A stretch of 64,000 bases of DNA from Pseudomonas poae (GTDB lineage: Bacteria; Pseudomonadota; Gammaproteobacteria; Pseudomonadales; Pseudomonadaceae). The notes beneath the pieces are model-generated. The model was not told the DNA's origin. It did no database searches and saw nothing but the letters and a program-made list of their open reading frames with translations. Position 1 is the first letter of the stretch. Each line of letters opens with the position of its first letter. The DNA lies in NCBI RefSeq assembly GCF_001439785.1, contig NZ_JYLI01000010.1, positions 1 to 64,000 of the forward strand, read 5' to 3'. Positions 44,584 through 52,842 of this stretch are shown here, one piece after another. Both the position numbers and the translations under genes were made by a program.

Positions 44584-44612
44584 TTGACCGCATAACCCCG
44601 CTCGCCTCTAAT
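44584..44612 (+). promoter_or_regulatory. vanAB promoter
   Basis: TTGACC (44584-44589), 17-base spacer, TCTAAT (44607-44612), 43 bases before the vanA start codon. The -10 box overlaps the proximal VanR operator, the geometry expected for repression. Confidence 0.75.
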
Positions 44613-44622
44613 GGATCCATTA
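44609..44622. promoter_or_regulatory. VanR-type operator overlapping the vanA -10 box
   Basis: TAATGGATCCATTA, a perfect 14-bp palindrome. VanR is a GntR/FCD repressor relieved by vanillate; the gene lies at the far end of vanAB. Confidence 0.75.
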
Positions 44623-44654
44623 AATAAGAACAACGATCAGCCTGGAGAACCGTC

Positions 44655-45695
44655 ATGTATCCGAAAAACACGTGGTACGTCGCCTGCACCCCCGATGAAT
44701 TGGCGCACAAACCCCTGGGTCGACAGATTTGCGGGGAAAAGCTGGTGTTTTATCGAGACCACACGGATCAGGTCAGAGCCCTTGAAGACTTCTGCCCTCA
44801 TCGCGGGGCGCCGCTGTCCCTGGGCTATGTCGAAAACGGAAACCTGGTATGCGGCTATCACGGCCTGGTGATGGGTGGCGATGGCAAGACCGTGGAGATG
44901 CCCGGCCAGCGGGTACGCGGGTTTCCGTGCAACAAGGCTTTCGCCGCTGTCGAGCGTCACGGCTTTATCTGGGTGTGGCCCGGCGATCAGGCGCAGGCCG
45001 ACCCCGCGCTGATTCCGCACCTGGAATGGGCCGACAGCGAGCACTGGGCTTACGGCGGCGGGCTGTTCGACATCCAGTGCGATTACCGCCTGATGATCGA
45101 CAACCTGATGGACCTGACCCACGAAACCTACGTGCACGCCTCCAGCATCGGCCAAAAAGAAATCGACGAAGCACCGCCCGTGACCACGGTGGAAGGCGAT
45201 GAGGTGGTGACCGCCCGGCACATGCAGAACATCATGGCGCCGCCCTTCTGGCGCATGGCGCTGCGCGGCAACCAACTGGCCGACGATGTGCCGGTGGACC
45301 GCTGGCAGATCTGCCGCTTCAGCCCGCCCAGTCACGTGATGATCGAAGTCGGCGTGGCCCACGCCGGCAAAGGCGGCTACCACGCCGCGCCGGAACACAA
45401 GGCGGCGAGCATCGTGGTGGATTTCATCACCCCGCAGACCGACACCTCGATCTGGTATTTCTGGGGCATGGCGCGCAATTTCCAGCCGCAGGACGAGGCG
45501 CTGACCGCCAGTATTCGTGAAGGTCAGGGCAAGATTTTCAGCGAAGACCTGGAGATGCTCGAACGCCAGCAACAGAACCTGCTGGCACACCCCACGCGCA
45601 AGCTGCTCAAGCTGAATATCGATGCCGGGGGTGTGCAGTCGCGCAAGATTCTCGAACGCCTGATCGCCAGGGAACGCGCCGGAGAGCCAACATGA
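44655..45695 (+). CDS. vanA: Vanillate O-demethylase oxygenase subunit VanA
   Basis: 346 residues; GGAG 7 bases before the ATG. N-terminal Rieske domain with Cys47-Pro-His49 and Cys66-Gly-Tyr-His69, then a catalytic domain with the mononuclear iron site (DNLMDLTHETYVH). The start MYPKNTWYVACTPDE and the GRQICGEK segment are characteristic of VanA. It demethylates vanillate to protocatechuate and formaldehyde with electrons from VanB. Slightly shorter than the usual ~353 residues. Overlaps vanB by 4 bases. Confidence 0.93.
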   Translation: MYPKNTWYVACTPDELAHKPLGRQICGEKLVFYRDHTDQVRALEDFCPHRGAPLSLGYVENGNLVCGYHGLVMGGDGKTVEMPGQRVRGFPCNKAFAAVERHGFIWVWPGDQAQADPALIPHLEWADSEHWAYGGGLFDIQCDYRLMIDNLMDLTHETYVHASSIGQKEIDEAPPVTTVEGDEVVTARHMQNIMAPPFWRMALRGNQLADDVPVDRWQICRFSPPSHVMIEVGVAHAGKGGYHAAPEHKAASIVVDFITPQTDTSIWYFWGMARNFQPQDEALTASIREGQGKIFSEDLEMLERQQQNLLAHPTRKLLKLNIDAGGVQSRKILERLIARERAGEPT

Positions 45696-46642
45696 TCGAG
45701 GTCGTGGTGACGTGCCGCAACGACGAGGCGCTGGATATTTGCAGCTATGAGCTGACCAGCGTCGACGGCACGCCGCTGCCGGCGTTCAGCGCCGGATCAC
45801 ACATCGACGTGCACGTGCCGGATGGGCTGCTGCGTCAGTATTCGCTGTGCAATCACCCCAAAGAGCGCCATCGCTATCTGATCGGCGTGCTCAAGGACCC
45901 GGCCACGCGTGGCGGCTCGCGCAGCCTGCACGAACAGGTGCAGGTGGGCACGCGCCTGAGCATCAGCGAGCCGCGCAACCTGTTCCCCCTCGCCCCGCAG
46001 GCGCGACGCAGCCTGCTGTTTGCCGGCGGCATCGGCATCACCCCGATCCTGTGCATGGCCGAGCACCTGGCCGAGGCCGGCGCCGACTTCGAACTGCATT
46101 ACTGCGCCCGCGCCAGTGAGCGCGCAGCGTTTGTGCAGCGGCTCGAGGCATCGGCGTTTGCCGAGCGCGTGTTCCTGCATTTTGACACGCAACCGCACAC
46201 CGCCCTCAACGCCGCCGAGGTCCTGGCTGCTCCGGCGGCCGACGTGCACCTGTACGTGTGCGGCCCCGGCGGTTTCATGCAGCATGTGCTCGACAGCGCA
46301 CGCGCCCAGGGCTGGCAGGAGGATTGCCTGCACCGCGAGTACTTCTCGGCGCCGACGGTGGACGCAAGTGTTGATGGGGCGTTCTCGGTGCAGGTCGCCA
46401 GCAGCGGTGAGGTGTTCGATATCCCCGCCGACAAGAGCGTGGTGCAGGTCCTGCAAAGCCACGGCATCGAGATTGCCGTGTCGTGCGAACAAGGCATTTG
46501 CGGCACCTGCCTGACCCGTGTGCTCGACGGCATTCCCGAACACCGCGACCTGTTTCTCACCGAGCAGGAACAGGCGCTCAACGATCAGTTCACGCCGTGC
46601 TGTTCGCGTGCGAAAAGCGCGCGGCTGGTGCTGGATATCTGA
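45692..46642 (+). CDS. vanB: Vanillate O-demethylase reductase subunit VanB
   Basis: 316 residues. FMN/NAD reductase domain at about 1-225 (RQYSLCNHP, GGIGITPIL, YVCGPGGFM) and a C-terminal plant-type [2Fe-2S] ferredoxin domain with CEQGICGTC and a later Cys in PCCSRAK. It passes electrons from NADH to VanA. Coupled by ATGA overlap with vanA; ends 7 bases from the convergent vanR. Confidence 0.93.
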   Translation: MIEVVVTCRNDEALDICSYELTSVDGTPLPAFSAGSHIDVHVPDGLLRQYSLCNHPKERHRYLIGVLKDPATRGGSRSLHEQVQVGTRLSISEPRNLFPLAPQARRSLLFAGGIGITPILCMAEHLAEAGADFELHYCARASERAAFVQRLEASAFAERVFLHFDTQPHTALNAAEVLAAPAADVHLYVCGPGGFMQHVLDSARAQGWQEDCLHREYFSAPTVDASVDGAFSVQVASSGEVFDIPADKSVVQVLQSHGIEIAVSCEQGICGTCLTRVLDGIPEHRDLFLTEQEQALNDQFTPCCSRAKSARLVLDI

Positions 46643-46648
46643 CCCGCC

Positions 46649-47362
46649 TCAAGACGCCGGCACAATGACCTTGATCCGCTCGCGGGCGGTGGCGGCGCTG
46701 AAAATTTCGGCATAGCGCAAGGTCGCGTTGGCATGCTCGCGCATGATCGCCTCGGCCCGCGCGCCCTGGCGATTGACCAGCGCATCGAACACCGAGTGAT
46801 GCTGCAGGTGGGCATAGTTGAAACGCCGGTATTCGCGCGCCATGTCCTCGCGGTCGATGGCCAGCGCGGTGACGGAAGCGAACGGCAGGTGATCGTTGCG
46901 TGCCAGCGCGTCGGTGATTGCCGGGTTGTGGCTGCCGGCGACGATGACCTGATGAAAACGCATGTTCAGGTCGTGGTAGACCTCCAGGTCGTCCTCGGTG
47001 ACATAGCCCTTTTCGAACAGTTGATCGCCCTCCACCAGGCAACGCTCCAGCGCGCGCCGCGCCTCGTCGGACAGCCCATGCTCGGCGGCCTGACGCGCCG
47101 CCAGCCCTTCGAGCACGCCACGCACTTCGACCGCGCCGGCGATATCGCTGGGGCTGACCGAGCGCACCTGATACCCGCGCCCGCCAAACGGCACCAGCAG
47201 GCCTTCCTGTTCGAGGGTACGGAAGGCCATGCGCACCGGCATGCGCGACACACCGAAGCGCTGCGCGGTGGGCACTTCCAGCAGCCGCTCGCCCGCCGCC
47301 AGCTCTCCGCTGGCAATCATCTTGCGCAGTGCAACCAGCACCAATTGACCGGGCTTGCTCAT
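46649..47362 (-). CDS. vanR: Vanillate-responsive GntR/FCD repressor VanR
   Basis: 237 residues. GntR winged helix at about 10-70 (ERLLEVPTAQRFGVSRMPVRMAFRTLEQEG) and an FCD effector domain (about 80-225) with the metal/ligand histidines in DLNMRFHQVIVAGSHNP and FNYAHLQHHS. Adjacent to vanAB, whose promoter carries palindromes fitting a GntR dimer. It is 63 bases downstream of fcs on the same strand. Confidence 0.87.
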   Translation of the reverse strand: MSKPGQLVLVALRKMIASGELAAGERLLEVPTAQRFGVSRMPVRMAFRTLEQEGLLVPFGGRGYQVRSVSPSDIAGAVEVRGVLEGLAARQAAEHGLSDEARRALERCLVEGDQLFEKGYVTEDDLEVYHDLNMRFHQVIVAGSHNPAITDALARNDHLPFASVTALAIDREDMAREYRRFNYAHLQHHSVFDALVNRQGARAEAIMREHANATLRYAEIFSAATARERIKVIVPAS

Positions 47363-47425
47363 CCAGGCAGCTTCCAGAAAAACAGGGGGCTGCCATAGTA
47401 CCGCAGCGCAGTGCCGCAGCGCGCG

Positions 47426-49288
47426 TCAGGCGCGCAGCACTGTGGGGTCTTCGCCGCGATACAGCGCCTCGACCCGCGCCGCGCGCCATTGCAGCACCGC
47501 ACGCTGGTTGATCGAGCCCTTGTCGGTGATCTCCCCACGGTCGATGGACGCCGGCTCGTCGAGCAAGGCGATCCACTCCACGCGGCTGGCATTGCCGGTC
47601 GCGTCACGATTGAGTCGCTGCAGCCAGTCGCCGAACCACTGGCGCACCGGCGCGCTGGCAAGCACCTGGGCGTCGCTGGCGTCGGCGTGCAGGCCAGCCA
47701 GCCGCCGGCACTCATAGAGTCTGGGGAAGACCAGCGCGCCGAGGCACTCGCGGTCCGGCGCGGTGATCACCAGGTCCTGCACATAGGGCGAGCCTTCGAG
47801 CACCGCGCGGTTGCGCAACGGCCCGACGCTGACGAACACCCCGGAGGACAGCTTGAAGTCCTCGGCGATGCGCCCGTCGAACATCAACCCCAACTGCGGC
47901 TGCTGCGCATCGGCGAGCTTGATCGCGTCCCCCGAACAGTAGAAGCCTCGCTCGTCGAACACCTCGGCGGTCTGCTCCGGCGCGCGCCAGTAGCCCGGCA
48001 TGATATGAGGCCCGCGAAAGCGCCCTTCCAGCTTGCCGTCCACCGGCACCAGGCACACTTCGCAGCCCGGCGCGGGCAAACCGATGTAGCCGGCCATGGA
48101 CAGCGGCCCGGTGGTGAAGGTGCAGGACGGCGCGGCTTCGGTCATGCCCAGCCCGGCCATCATGCGGATGCGCTCGCCGCAGTGTTGTTCGGCCACGCGG
48201 TCGAGGCGGTCCCAGATACTTTGCGAAAGGCCGGCGGCGGCAAAGAAGAACAGTTTCATGCGCGCAAAAAACCGCTCGCGCAGTTCGCCGTCCTGCTCCA
48301 GGGCATTGACCAGTTCTTCCCAGCCCTTGGGCACGGTGAGGTAGGCCGTGGGCGACACTTCCTTGAGGTTGCGCAGGGTCTGGGCGAAACCCTGGGCCGT
48401 GGGTTTGCCGTCATCGAGGTAAAAGGTGCCACCGTTGTAGAGCACGATGCCCACGTTGTGGCTGCCGCCAAAGGTGTGGTTCCACGGCAGCCAGTCCACC
48501 AGCACCGGCGGCTCCTCGCCGAACACCGGAAAGGTCTGCAGCAGCATTTGCTGGTTGGCGCAGAGCATGCGCTGGGTGGTGACCACCGCCTTGGGCAGCT
48601 TGGTGGAGCCGGAGGTGAACAGGAACTTGGCGATGCTGTCCGGTCCCGTGGCCTCGAACGCCGCCTCGGCCGCCTGGCCGCCAGGGGTTTGCAGCAGGCT
48701 GGCGAACGGTATGCAGGCACGCCCCGGCACCTCGCCGCGCACCGTGATCAGCGGTGTTGTAGCCGGCAATACCGCCTCGATCGCGCGCTGGTAAGCGGCG
48801 CCATCGCTGACGAACACCAACCCCGGTTGCAGCAGGTCGCACACGTGCCGCAGCTTGGCGAAATCCTGGGACAACAACGCATACGCCGGCGACACCGGGC
48901 TGTAGGGAATACCGGCGTACATCGCGCCGAGCGCCATCTGCAGGTGCTCGATGTCGTTGCCCGAGAGCAACGCCAGCGGCCTGTGCGCCGACAGCCCGTA
49001 ACCGAGCAGGCTTTGGGCAATCGCGCGCACGCTGTCGAGCATGTCCTTGTAGCTGACGTGGCGCCAGTCACCGTCGGCCTGGCGCGCTGCGATAAAGGTC
49101 TGCGCGGGCCGCACCTGCGCCCAGTGCACCAGCCGGTCCAGCAGGCGCGGCGGCAACGGCGCCAGGGGTTCCAGGGAGCGCATGTGCAGCACGCCCTCTT
49201 CTTCAGTGATTGCCACCGGCGCTTGGCCGATGGACACGTTACGGTAGCGCGGGGCGGGCTGGGGTTGCGATCTGAATTCGGAACTCAC
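47426..49288 (-). CDS. fcs: Feruloyl-CoA synthetase
   Basis: 620 residues from GTG 49288, selected because GAGG lies 8 bases upstream and the protein then starts at the family's normal point (SSEFRSQP...RYRNVSIG). The frame is open upstream to 49414 without a ribosome binding site. Adenylate-forming enzyme: P-loop FTSGSTKLPKAVV, A5-like GLGMTEAAPS, and SGDAIKLAD motif. It activates ferulate (and coumarate, caffeate) to the CoA thioester, the substrate of the ech product. Confidence 0.88.
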   Translation of the reverse strand: MSSEFRSQPQPAPRYRNVSIGQAPVAITEEEGVLHMRSLEPLAPLPPRLLDRLVHWAQVRPAQTFIAARQADGDWRHVSYKDMLDSVRAIAQSLLGYGLSAHRPLALLSGNDIEHLQMALGAMYAGIPYSPVSPAYALLSQDFAKLRHVCDLLQPGLVFVSDGAAYQRAIEAVLPATTPLITVRGEVPGRACIPFASLLQTPGGQAAEAAFEATGPDSIAKFLFTSGSTKLPKAVVTTQRMLCANQQMLLQTFPVFGEEPPVLVDWLPWNHTFGGSHNVGIVLYNGGTFYLDDGKPTAQGFAQTLRNLKEVSPTAYLTVPKGWEELVNALEQDGELRERFFARMKLFFFAAAGLSQSIWDRLDRVAEQHCGERIRMMAGLGMTEAAPSCTFTTGPLSMAGYIGLPAPGCEVCLVPVDGKLEGRFRGPHIMPGYWRAPEQTAEVFDERGFYCSGDAIKLADAQQPQLGLMFDGRIAEDFKLSSGVFVSVGPLRNRAVLEGSPYVQDLVITAPDRECLGALVFPRLYECRRLAGLHADASDAQVLASAPVRQWFGDWLQRLNRDATGNASRVEWIALLDEPASIDRGEITDKGSINQRAVLQWRAARVEALYRGEDPTVLRA

Positions 49289-49346
49289 GGGGGTGTCCTC
49301 TGCCGTTTTTGAAGGTACGGGGCCACCGCGACGCGGCGGCGCCGGC

Positions 49347-49442
49347 TCAGATCGGGTAATGTCCAGCGGCGTCAAACAGACGGGAACCAGGCGCGTTGGG
49401 CACCAGCGCGGCACACGCGCAGAACAGGGTTACGTCCAGCAT
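49347..49442 (-). CDS. 31-residue ORF between ech and fcs
   Basis: A short frame with a good ribosome binding site (AGAGGA, 6 bases before the ATG). The product starts MLDVTLFCACAALVPNAPG and ends GHYPI. It is moderately hydrophobic with two Cys residues and no recognised family. It sits 58 bases before fcs in the same transcript. It may be a leader peptide, a small membrane protein, or a decayed gene start; coding status is uncertain. Confidence 0.35.
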   Translation of the reverse strand: MLDVTLFCACAALVPNAPGSRLFDAAGHYPI

Positions 49443-49516
49443 GGTGATTCCTCTTGTTGTCTTTATCGGGAACACGTTCAAGCGGGGTTGCAAGGAGCGG
49501 CCGATGGCCGTTGCGC

Positions 49517-50347
49517 TCAGCGTTTGTAGGTCTGCAGGCCAGGCTTGATGCTCTTGTCGTCGAGGAACTGTTTCATGCCCTGCTCGCGGCCGCCTTCGGT
49601 GTCGAGCAAACGCGACTGATCGAGCTTGGCGTAGAGGTAATCCTCGTTCTGCTCCCAGGTCAGTTCGCGGCAACGCTTGAAACCATGCTTGGCCGCACGC
49701 AGTACCACCGGGTTTTTCTCCAGCAGGTTGCGCGCCAGCTCGAGGGTGACTTCCCGCAGTTGCGCCAAGGGCACGCTCTCGTTGACCAGGCCCATTTCGG
49801 CGGCTTTTTGCCCGCCGAAGGTCTTGCCGGTCATGATGTAGTACAGCGATTGACGATGGCCCACGGTGTCGGCCATGGCTTTGCTCACCAGGTTGCCCGG
49901 CGGGATGCCCCAGTTGATTTCCGAGAGACCGAAGGTGGCTTCATCGGCGCAGATCGCCAGATCACAGGCCACCAGCGGGCTGAAGCCACCGCCGAAGCAC
50001 CAGCCGTTGACCATGGCGATGGTGGGTTTGGCGTACATGCGCAGCAATTTCCACTGCCATTGCGACGCTTCGCGGCGGATTTTTTCCTGGAGGATTTCCG
50101 GGCCGGCATCCACTTCGCGAAAATATTCCTTGAGGTCCATGCCTGCGGTCCAGGCCTCACCGGCACCGGTCAGCACCAACACGCCGGCGTCCGGGTCCTG
50201 CTCCAGGGTTTCCAGCACGTCGATCATTTCGCGGTTGAGGGTGGGGCTCATCGCGTTGCGTTTTTCCGGACGGTTGAGGATGACCCAGGCGATGCCTTGC
50301 TCGATCTCAACCTTGACAGTGCTCCAACGACCTTCGTAATTGCTCAT
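49517..50347 (-). CDS. ech: Hydroxycinnamoyl-CoA hydratase/lyase (enoyl-CoA hydratase/aldolase)
   Basis: 276 residues of the crotonase superfamily, usual length. Oxyanion-hole regions GEAWTAGMDLKEY and NGWCFGGGFSPL; catalytic Glu in FGLSEINWGIPPG as in HCHL/Ech; C-terminal KQFLDDKSIKPGLQTYKR is characteristic of this enzyme. It converts feruloyl-CoA to vanillin and acetyl-CoA. First gene of the ech-fcs transcript, divergent from the MarR gene. Confidence 0.93.
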   Translation of the reverse strand: MSNYEGRWSTVKVEIEQGIAWVILNRPEKRNAMSPTLNREMIDVLETLEQDPDAGVLVLTGAGEAWTAGMDLKEYFREVDAGPEILQEKIRREASQWQWKLLRMYAKPTIAMVNGWCFGGGFSPLVACDLAICADEATFGLSEINWGIPPGNLVSKAMADTVGHRQSLYYIMTGKTFGGQKAAEMGLVNESVPLAQLREVTLELARNLLEKNPVVLRAAKHGFKRCRELTWEQNEDYLYAKLDQSRLLDTEGGREQGMKQFLDDKSIKPGLQTYKR

Positions 50348-50385
50348 GGCGATACGCTCTTGTTCTGGGGAGTGAAGATGCTTCG

Positions 50386-50414
50386 AAACTAAACCGCAAA
50401 TATAGTTATGTCAA
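50386..50414 (-). promoter_or_regulatory. ech-fcs promoter
   Basis: Minus strand TTGACA (50414-50409), 17-base spacer, TAGTTT (50391-50386), 38 bases before the ech start codon. The -35 box sits in the middle of the MarR-type operator. Confidence 0.75.
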
Positions 50415-50422
50415 TTAACTAT
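50402..50422. promoter_or_regulatory. MarR/FerR operator
   Basis: ATAGTTA, 7 bases, TAACTAT: a perfect inverted repeat with two-turn spacing in the ech-marR intergenic region. The 7-base centre contains the ech -35 hexamer, so bound repressor would block RNA polymerase; acyl-CoA-responsive MarR proteins control ferulate or coumarate genes in this way. Confidence 0.75.
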
Positions 50423-50535
50423 TAACCCGACTTTCCCTTGTTTTACTGACTTTGTACAACGCTGGCATAGCCACGGAGCGTCAACCCCGGCAAACTGCAT
50501 AGCCTTCATAACCACCCTTTGAGGATTGCATCGTA

Positions 50536-50994
50536 ATGGCCAAGCCTTCCCCTATCACCGACATGCCGCCGCCGCTGGATTCGGCGCTGGATGACCTGAT
50601 CGGCTACGCCATGCGCCGCGCCCAGCTCAAGCTGTTCCAGAACCTGATCGGCCGGTTGGCCGAACACGACCTGCGTCCCGCGCAGTTCTCGGCCCTGGCG
50701 ATCATCGAACAGAACCCCGGCCTGATGCAGACCGACCTGGCCCGCGCCCTGGCCATCGAGCCGCCGCAGGTGGTGCCGTTGCTCAACAAACTGGAAAGCC
50801 GCGCCCTCGCCGTGCGCCTGCGCTGCAAGCCGGACAAGCGCTCCTATGGCATCTTCCTCAGCAAGAGCGGCGAAACCCTGCTCAAGACACTCAAGGACAT
50901 CGCCGCCCAGAGCGACCTGGACGCCACCGCCGCGCTGGACAGCGAGGAACGCGCCACCCTGCTGCGCCTGCTGAAGAAGGTTTACCAGGACTGA
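50536..50994 (+). CDS. ferR: MarR-family regulator of hydroxycinnamate catabolism
   Basis: 152 residues with a winged helix at about 45-110 (MQTDLARALAIEPPQVVPLLNKLESRALAVRLRCKPDKRSYGI). Divergent from ech with an operator between. A MarR protein named FerR regulates ferulate genes in P. fluorescens, with feruloyl-CoA as effector; identity with FerR is inferred from position. Confidence 0.78.
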   Translation: MAKPSPITDMPPPLDSALDDLIGYAMRRAQLKLFQNLIGRLAEHDLRPAQFSALAIIEQNPGLMQTDLARALAIEPPQVVPLLNKLESRALAVRLRCKPDKRSYGIFLSKSGETLLKTLKDIAAQSDLDATAALDSEERATLLRLLKKVYQD

Positions 50995-51000
50995 GTGCCC

Positions 51001-51948
51001 CTAGAACTTGTGCAGCCAGTTGAGCACCAGCTTGTTGCCCTGGGTGCGGTTCTCGGCCTGCTGCTCGAAGTAGGCGTTCACCGACAGCACGTTCTCCTTG
51101 TTGAACCCATAGGCCAGCCCCGGGCCGATGGCCCAGACCTTTTCCCGCCGCCCGCTGACGGCATGGCCGTCCACCTCGGTATCAGTGATCTGCTTCAACC
51201 AGTAACCGTTGAGGCCCACGCTCAGTTGCTCGCTCACGGCATATTGCAGGGTCAGGTTGGCATGCAGCGCCTGGCCGGCCTGGGTGTTGGAGACGTCACC
51301 GAAGCCCGCCTGCGGCTCGTCGTTCCTGCCGTTCCACAGGTACATGAAACGCCCGCTGGCCGACCACTTGGGGCTGAACCAGTAGGTCGCCGCGTAATAC
51401 GGGTTGAATGACCAAAAGTTGCTGCCCGGGTTGATCGAGCGCGTGCGGTCATAGGCGCCCACCGGTATCGACACATCGGCCTCCACGCGCTGGGTCAGCA
51501 AGGGGCTGCCATCGGCCCGGCTAAGGGTCGGCAGTTGCAGAAACGCCCCCACCGTCAGGTCGCCAAAACCCGCCCGCGAACTCAGCGCCGCGTTGTTCAG
51601 ACCATCGTCGACATCGGCGTGAGCCAGGGAGGTGTTGATCAGGGTGAATCCAGGCATCGCGCCGTTGGCCAGGGGCTGGCCGACGTAGATGATCTGCGTG
51701 GTCGGCGCCAGCACTTCCACGTCCTGTCGCGGCAGGGCCAGCTTGTTGCCGTTGGCGTCATTGAAGCGACTGGCGCGGGCGTACGTCAGGTATTCCTCCA
51801 GGTACCAGCCCGGGCCCGCCGGGGCCGGTGAGCCGTCGTAGAAACTGGTGCTGCCCAGGTTGAGCCCGGGCAAGTCATAGGCATGGGCCGTGGACGACAC
51901 GGCGATGAACGTCACGGCCGCAGCCGTCCGCAAGATAGGCTTGAGCAT
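51001..51948 (-). CDS. Outer-membrane beta-barrel, phenol-degradation MetA / SphA-like channel
   Basis: 315 residues from ATG 51948 (AGGA upstream); the extension to 52002 lacks a ribosome binding site. Signal peptide ends near AHA-YDL. Beta-strand alternation and C-terminal LNWLHKF with final Phe mark an outer-membrane barrel of the same family as the protein at 37698. Last gene of the aldehyde dehydrogenase-calA operon; probably admits coniferyl alcohol or a related phenylpropanoid. Confidence 0.78.
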   Translation of the reverse strand: MLKPILRTAAAVTFIAVSSTAHAYDLPGLNLGSTSFYDGSPAPAGPGWYLEEYLTYARASRFNDANGNKLALPRQDVEVLAPTTQIIYVGQPLANGAMPGFTLINTSLAHADVDDGLNNAALSSRAGFGDLTVGAFLQLPTLSRADGSPLLTQRVEADVSIPVGAYDRTRSINPGSNFWSFNPYYAATYWFSPKWSASGRFMYLWNGRNDEPQAGFGDVSNTQAGQALHANLTLQYAVSEQLSVGLNGYWLKQITDTEVDGHAVSGRREKVWAIGPGLAYGFNKENVLSVNAYFEQQAENRTQGNKLVLNWLHKF

Positions 51949-52019
51949 CTTGTATGTCCTGTATTTTTGTTGTTGTTCAAGACCCCCGGTGCAGGGCTCC
52001 ACACCGGGGTTGCGTGTGC

Positions 52020-52790
52020 TTACACGTAGGTGGCCGCCAGCCCGCCGTCCACCGGCAGATTGACCCCGTTGACCCAGCGCGAAGCATACGAGCAGAGGAA
52101 GGCAATCACCGCCGCCACCTCATCGGCCAGGGCCGGACGGGTCATGCGCTGGCTGTCGCGGGCCACGCGTTCCGGCCCGAGCATGCTGACGAAATCGCCA
52201 AGGATCGGCGTAAACACCGGCCCCGGCGCCACGCAGTTGATGCGCACCCCATGATCGCGAAACCAGCCTTGGGCCTGCTGGTAACTCCAGACAATCAGCG
52301 CTTCCTTGAAATACTGATAACAGGTGGCCTGTTCCACCGGATTGGCCGCCAGCCACTGCTGCCCGGCGGCGAAGCTGTCGGTTGCGGCCAGCGACTTGTG
52401 CTGCTCCAGGCGCTGCGGCCATTGCGCGCCGAGGATCGAGGCGACATTGACCACGCTGGCGCCCGCCGGCATGCGCGGCAGCAGCGTCTGGGTGAGGTGA
52501 CGCACACCCAGATAGTTGACCTGCGCCACCGTGTGCGCCGGCGCCGTGCCGGGTACGCCGGCAATGTTGCACAGTGCGTCGACCCGCGCCGGCAAGCGCG
52601 CCACCAGCGCGTCGATACTCTGCGCATCGCCGAGGTCGGCTTGCAGGAAGCCATCCAGGGTCAGGTGCGGTTCAGCGCGATCGACACCGATCACCGTCGC
52701 GCCCTGGAACCGCGCCAGCCGCGCCACTTCGGCGCCAATGCCGGAGGCGACGCCCGTGACAATCAAGGTTTTGTTATGCAGGTTCATCAT
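52020..52790 (-). CDS. calA: Coniferyl-alcohol dehydrogenase, short-chain dehydrogenase family
   Basis: 256 residues; a second ATG three bases in is equally possible (AGAGGG upstream). N-terminal Rossmann motif TGVASGIG, NIAG segment (NIAGVPG), and catalytic Tyr/Lys in YQYFKEAL. Length and overall pattern match CalA of the eugenol/ferulate pathway, also close to 3-alpha-hydroxysteroid dehydrogenases. It oxidises coniferyl alcohol to coniferyl aldehyde with NAD. It lies between the aldehyde dehydrogenase and the outer-membrane channel. Confidence 0.8.
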   Translation of the reverse strand: MMNLHNKTLIVTGVASGIGAEVARLARFQGATVIGVDRAEPHLTLDGFLQADLGDAQSIDALVARLPARVDALCNIAGVPGTAPAHTVAQVNYLGVRHLTQTLLPRMPAGASVVNVASILGAQWPQRLEQHKSLAATDSFAAGQQWLAANPVEQATCYQYFKEALIVWSYQQAQGWFRDHGVRINCVAPGPVFTPILGDFVSMLGPERVARDSQRMTRPALADEVAAVIAFLCSYASRWVNGVNLPVDGGLAATYV

Positions 52791-52842
52791 CAGCCCTCTT
52801 GTTTTTGTATAGGCGTGCGTGTTTCAACCCCTGAGCCAGGAC

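Noticed and set aside
49347..49673. Longer 108-codon version of the small ORF between ech and fcs
   Set aside because: The upstream part overlaps the end of ech and lacks a ribosome binding site; only the last 31 codons have a good start.
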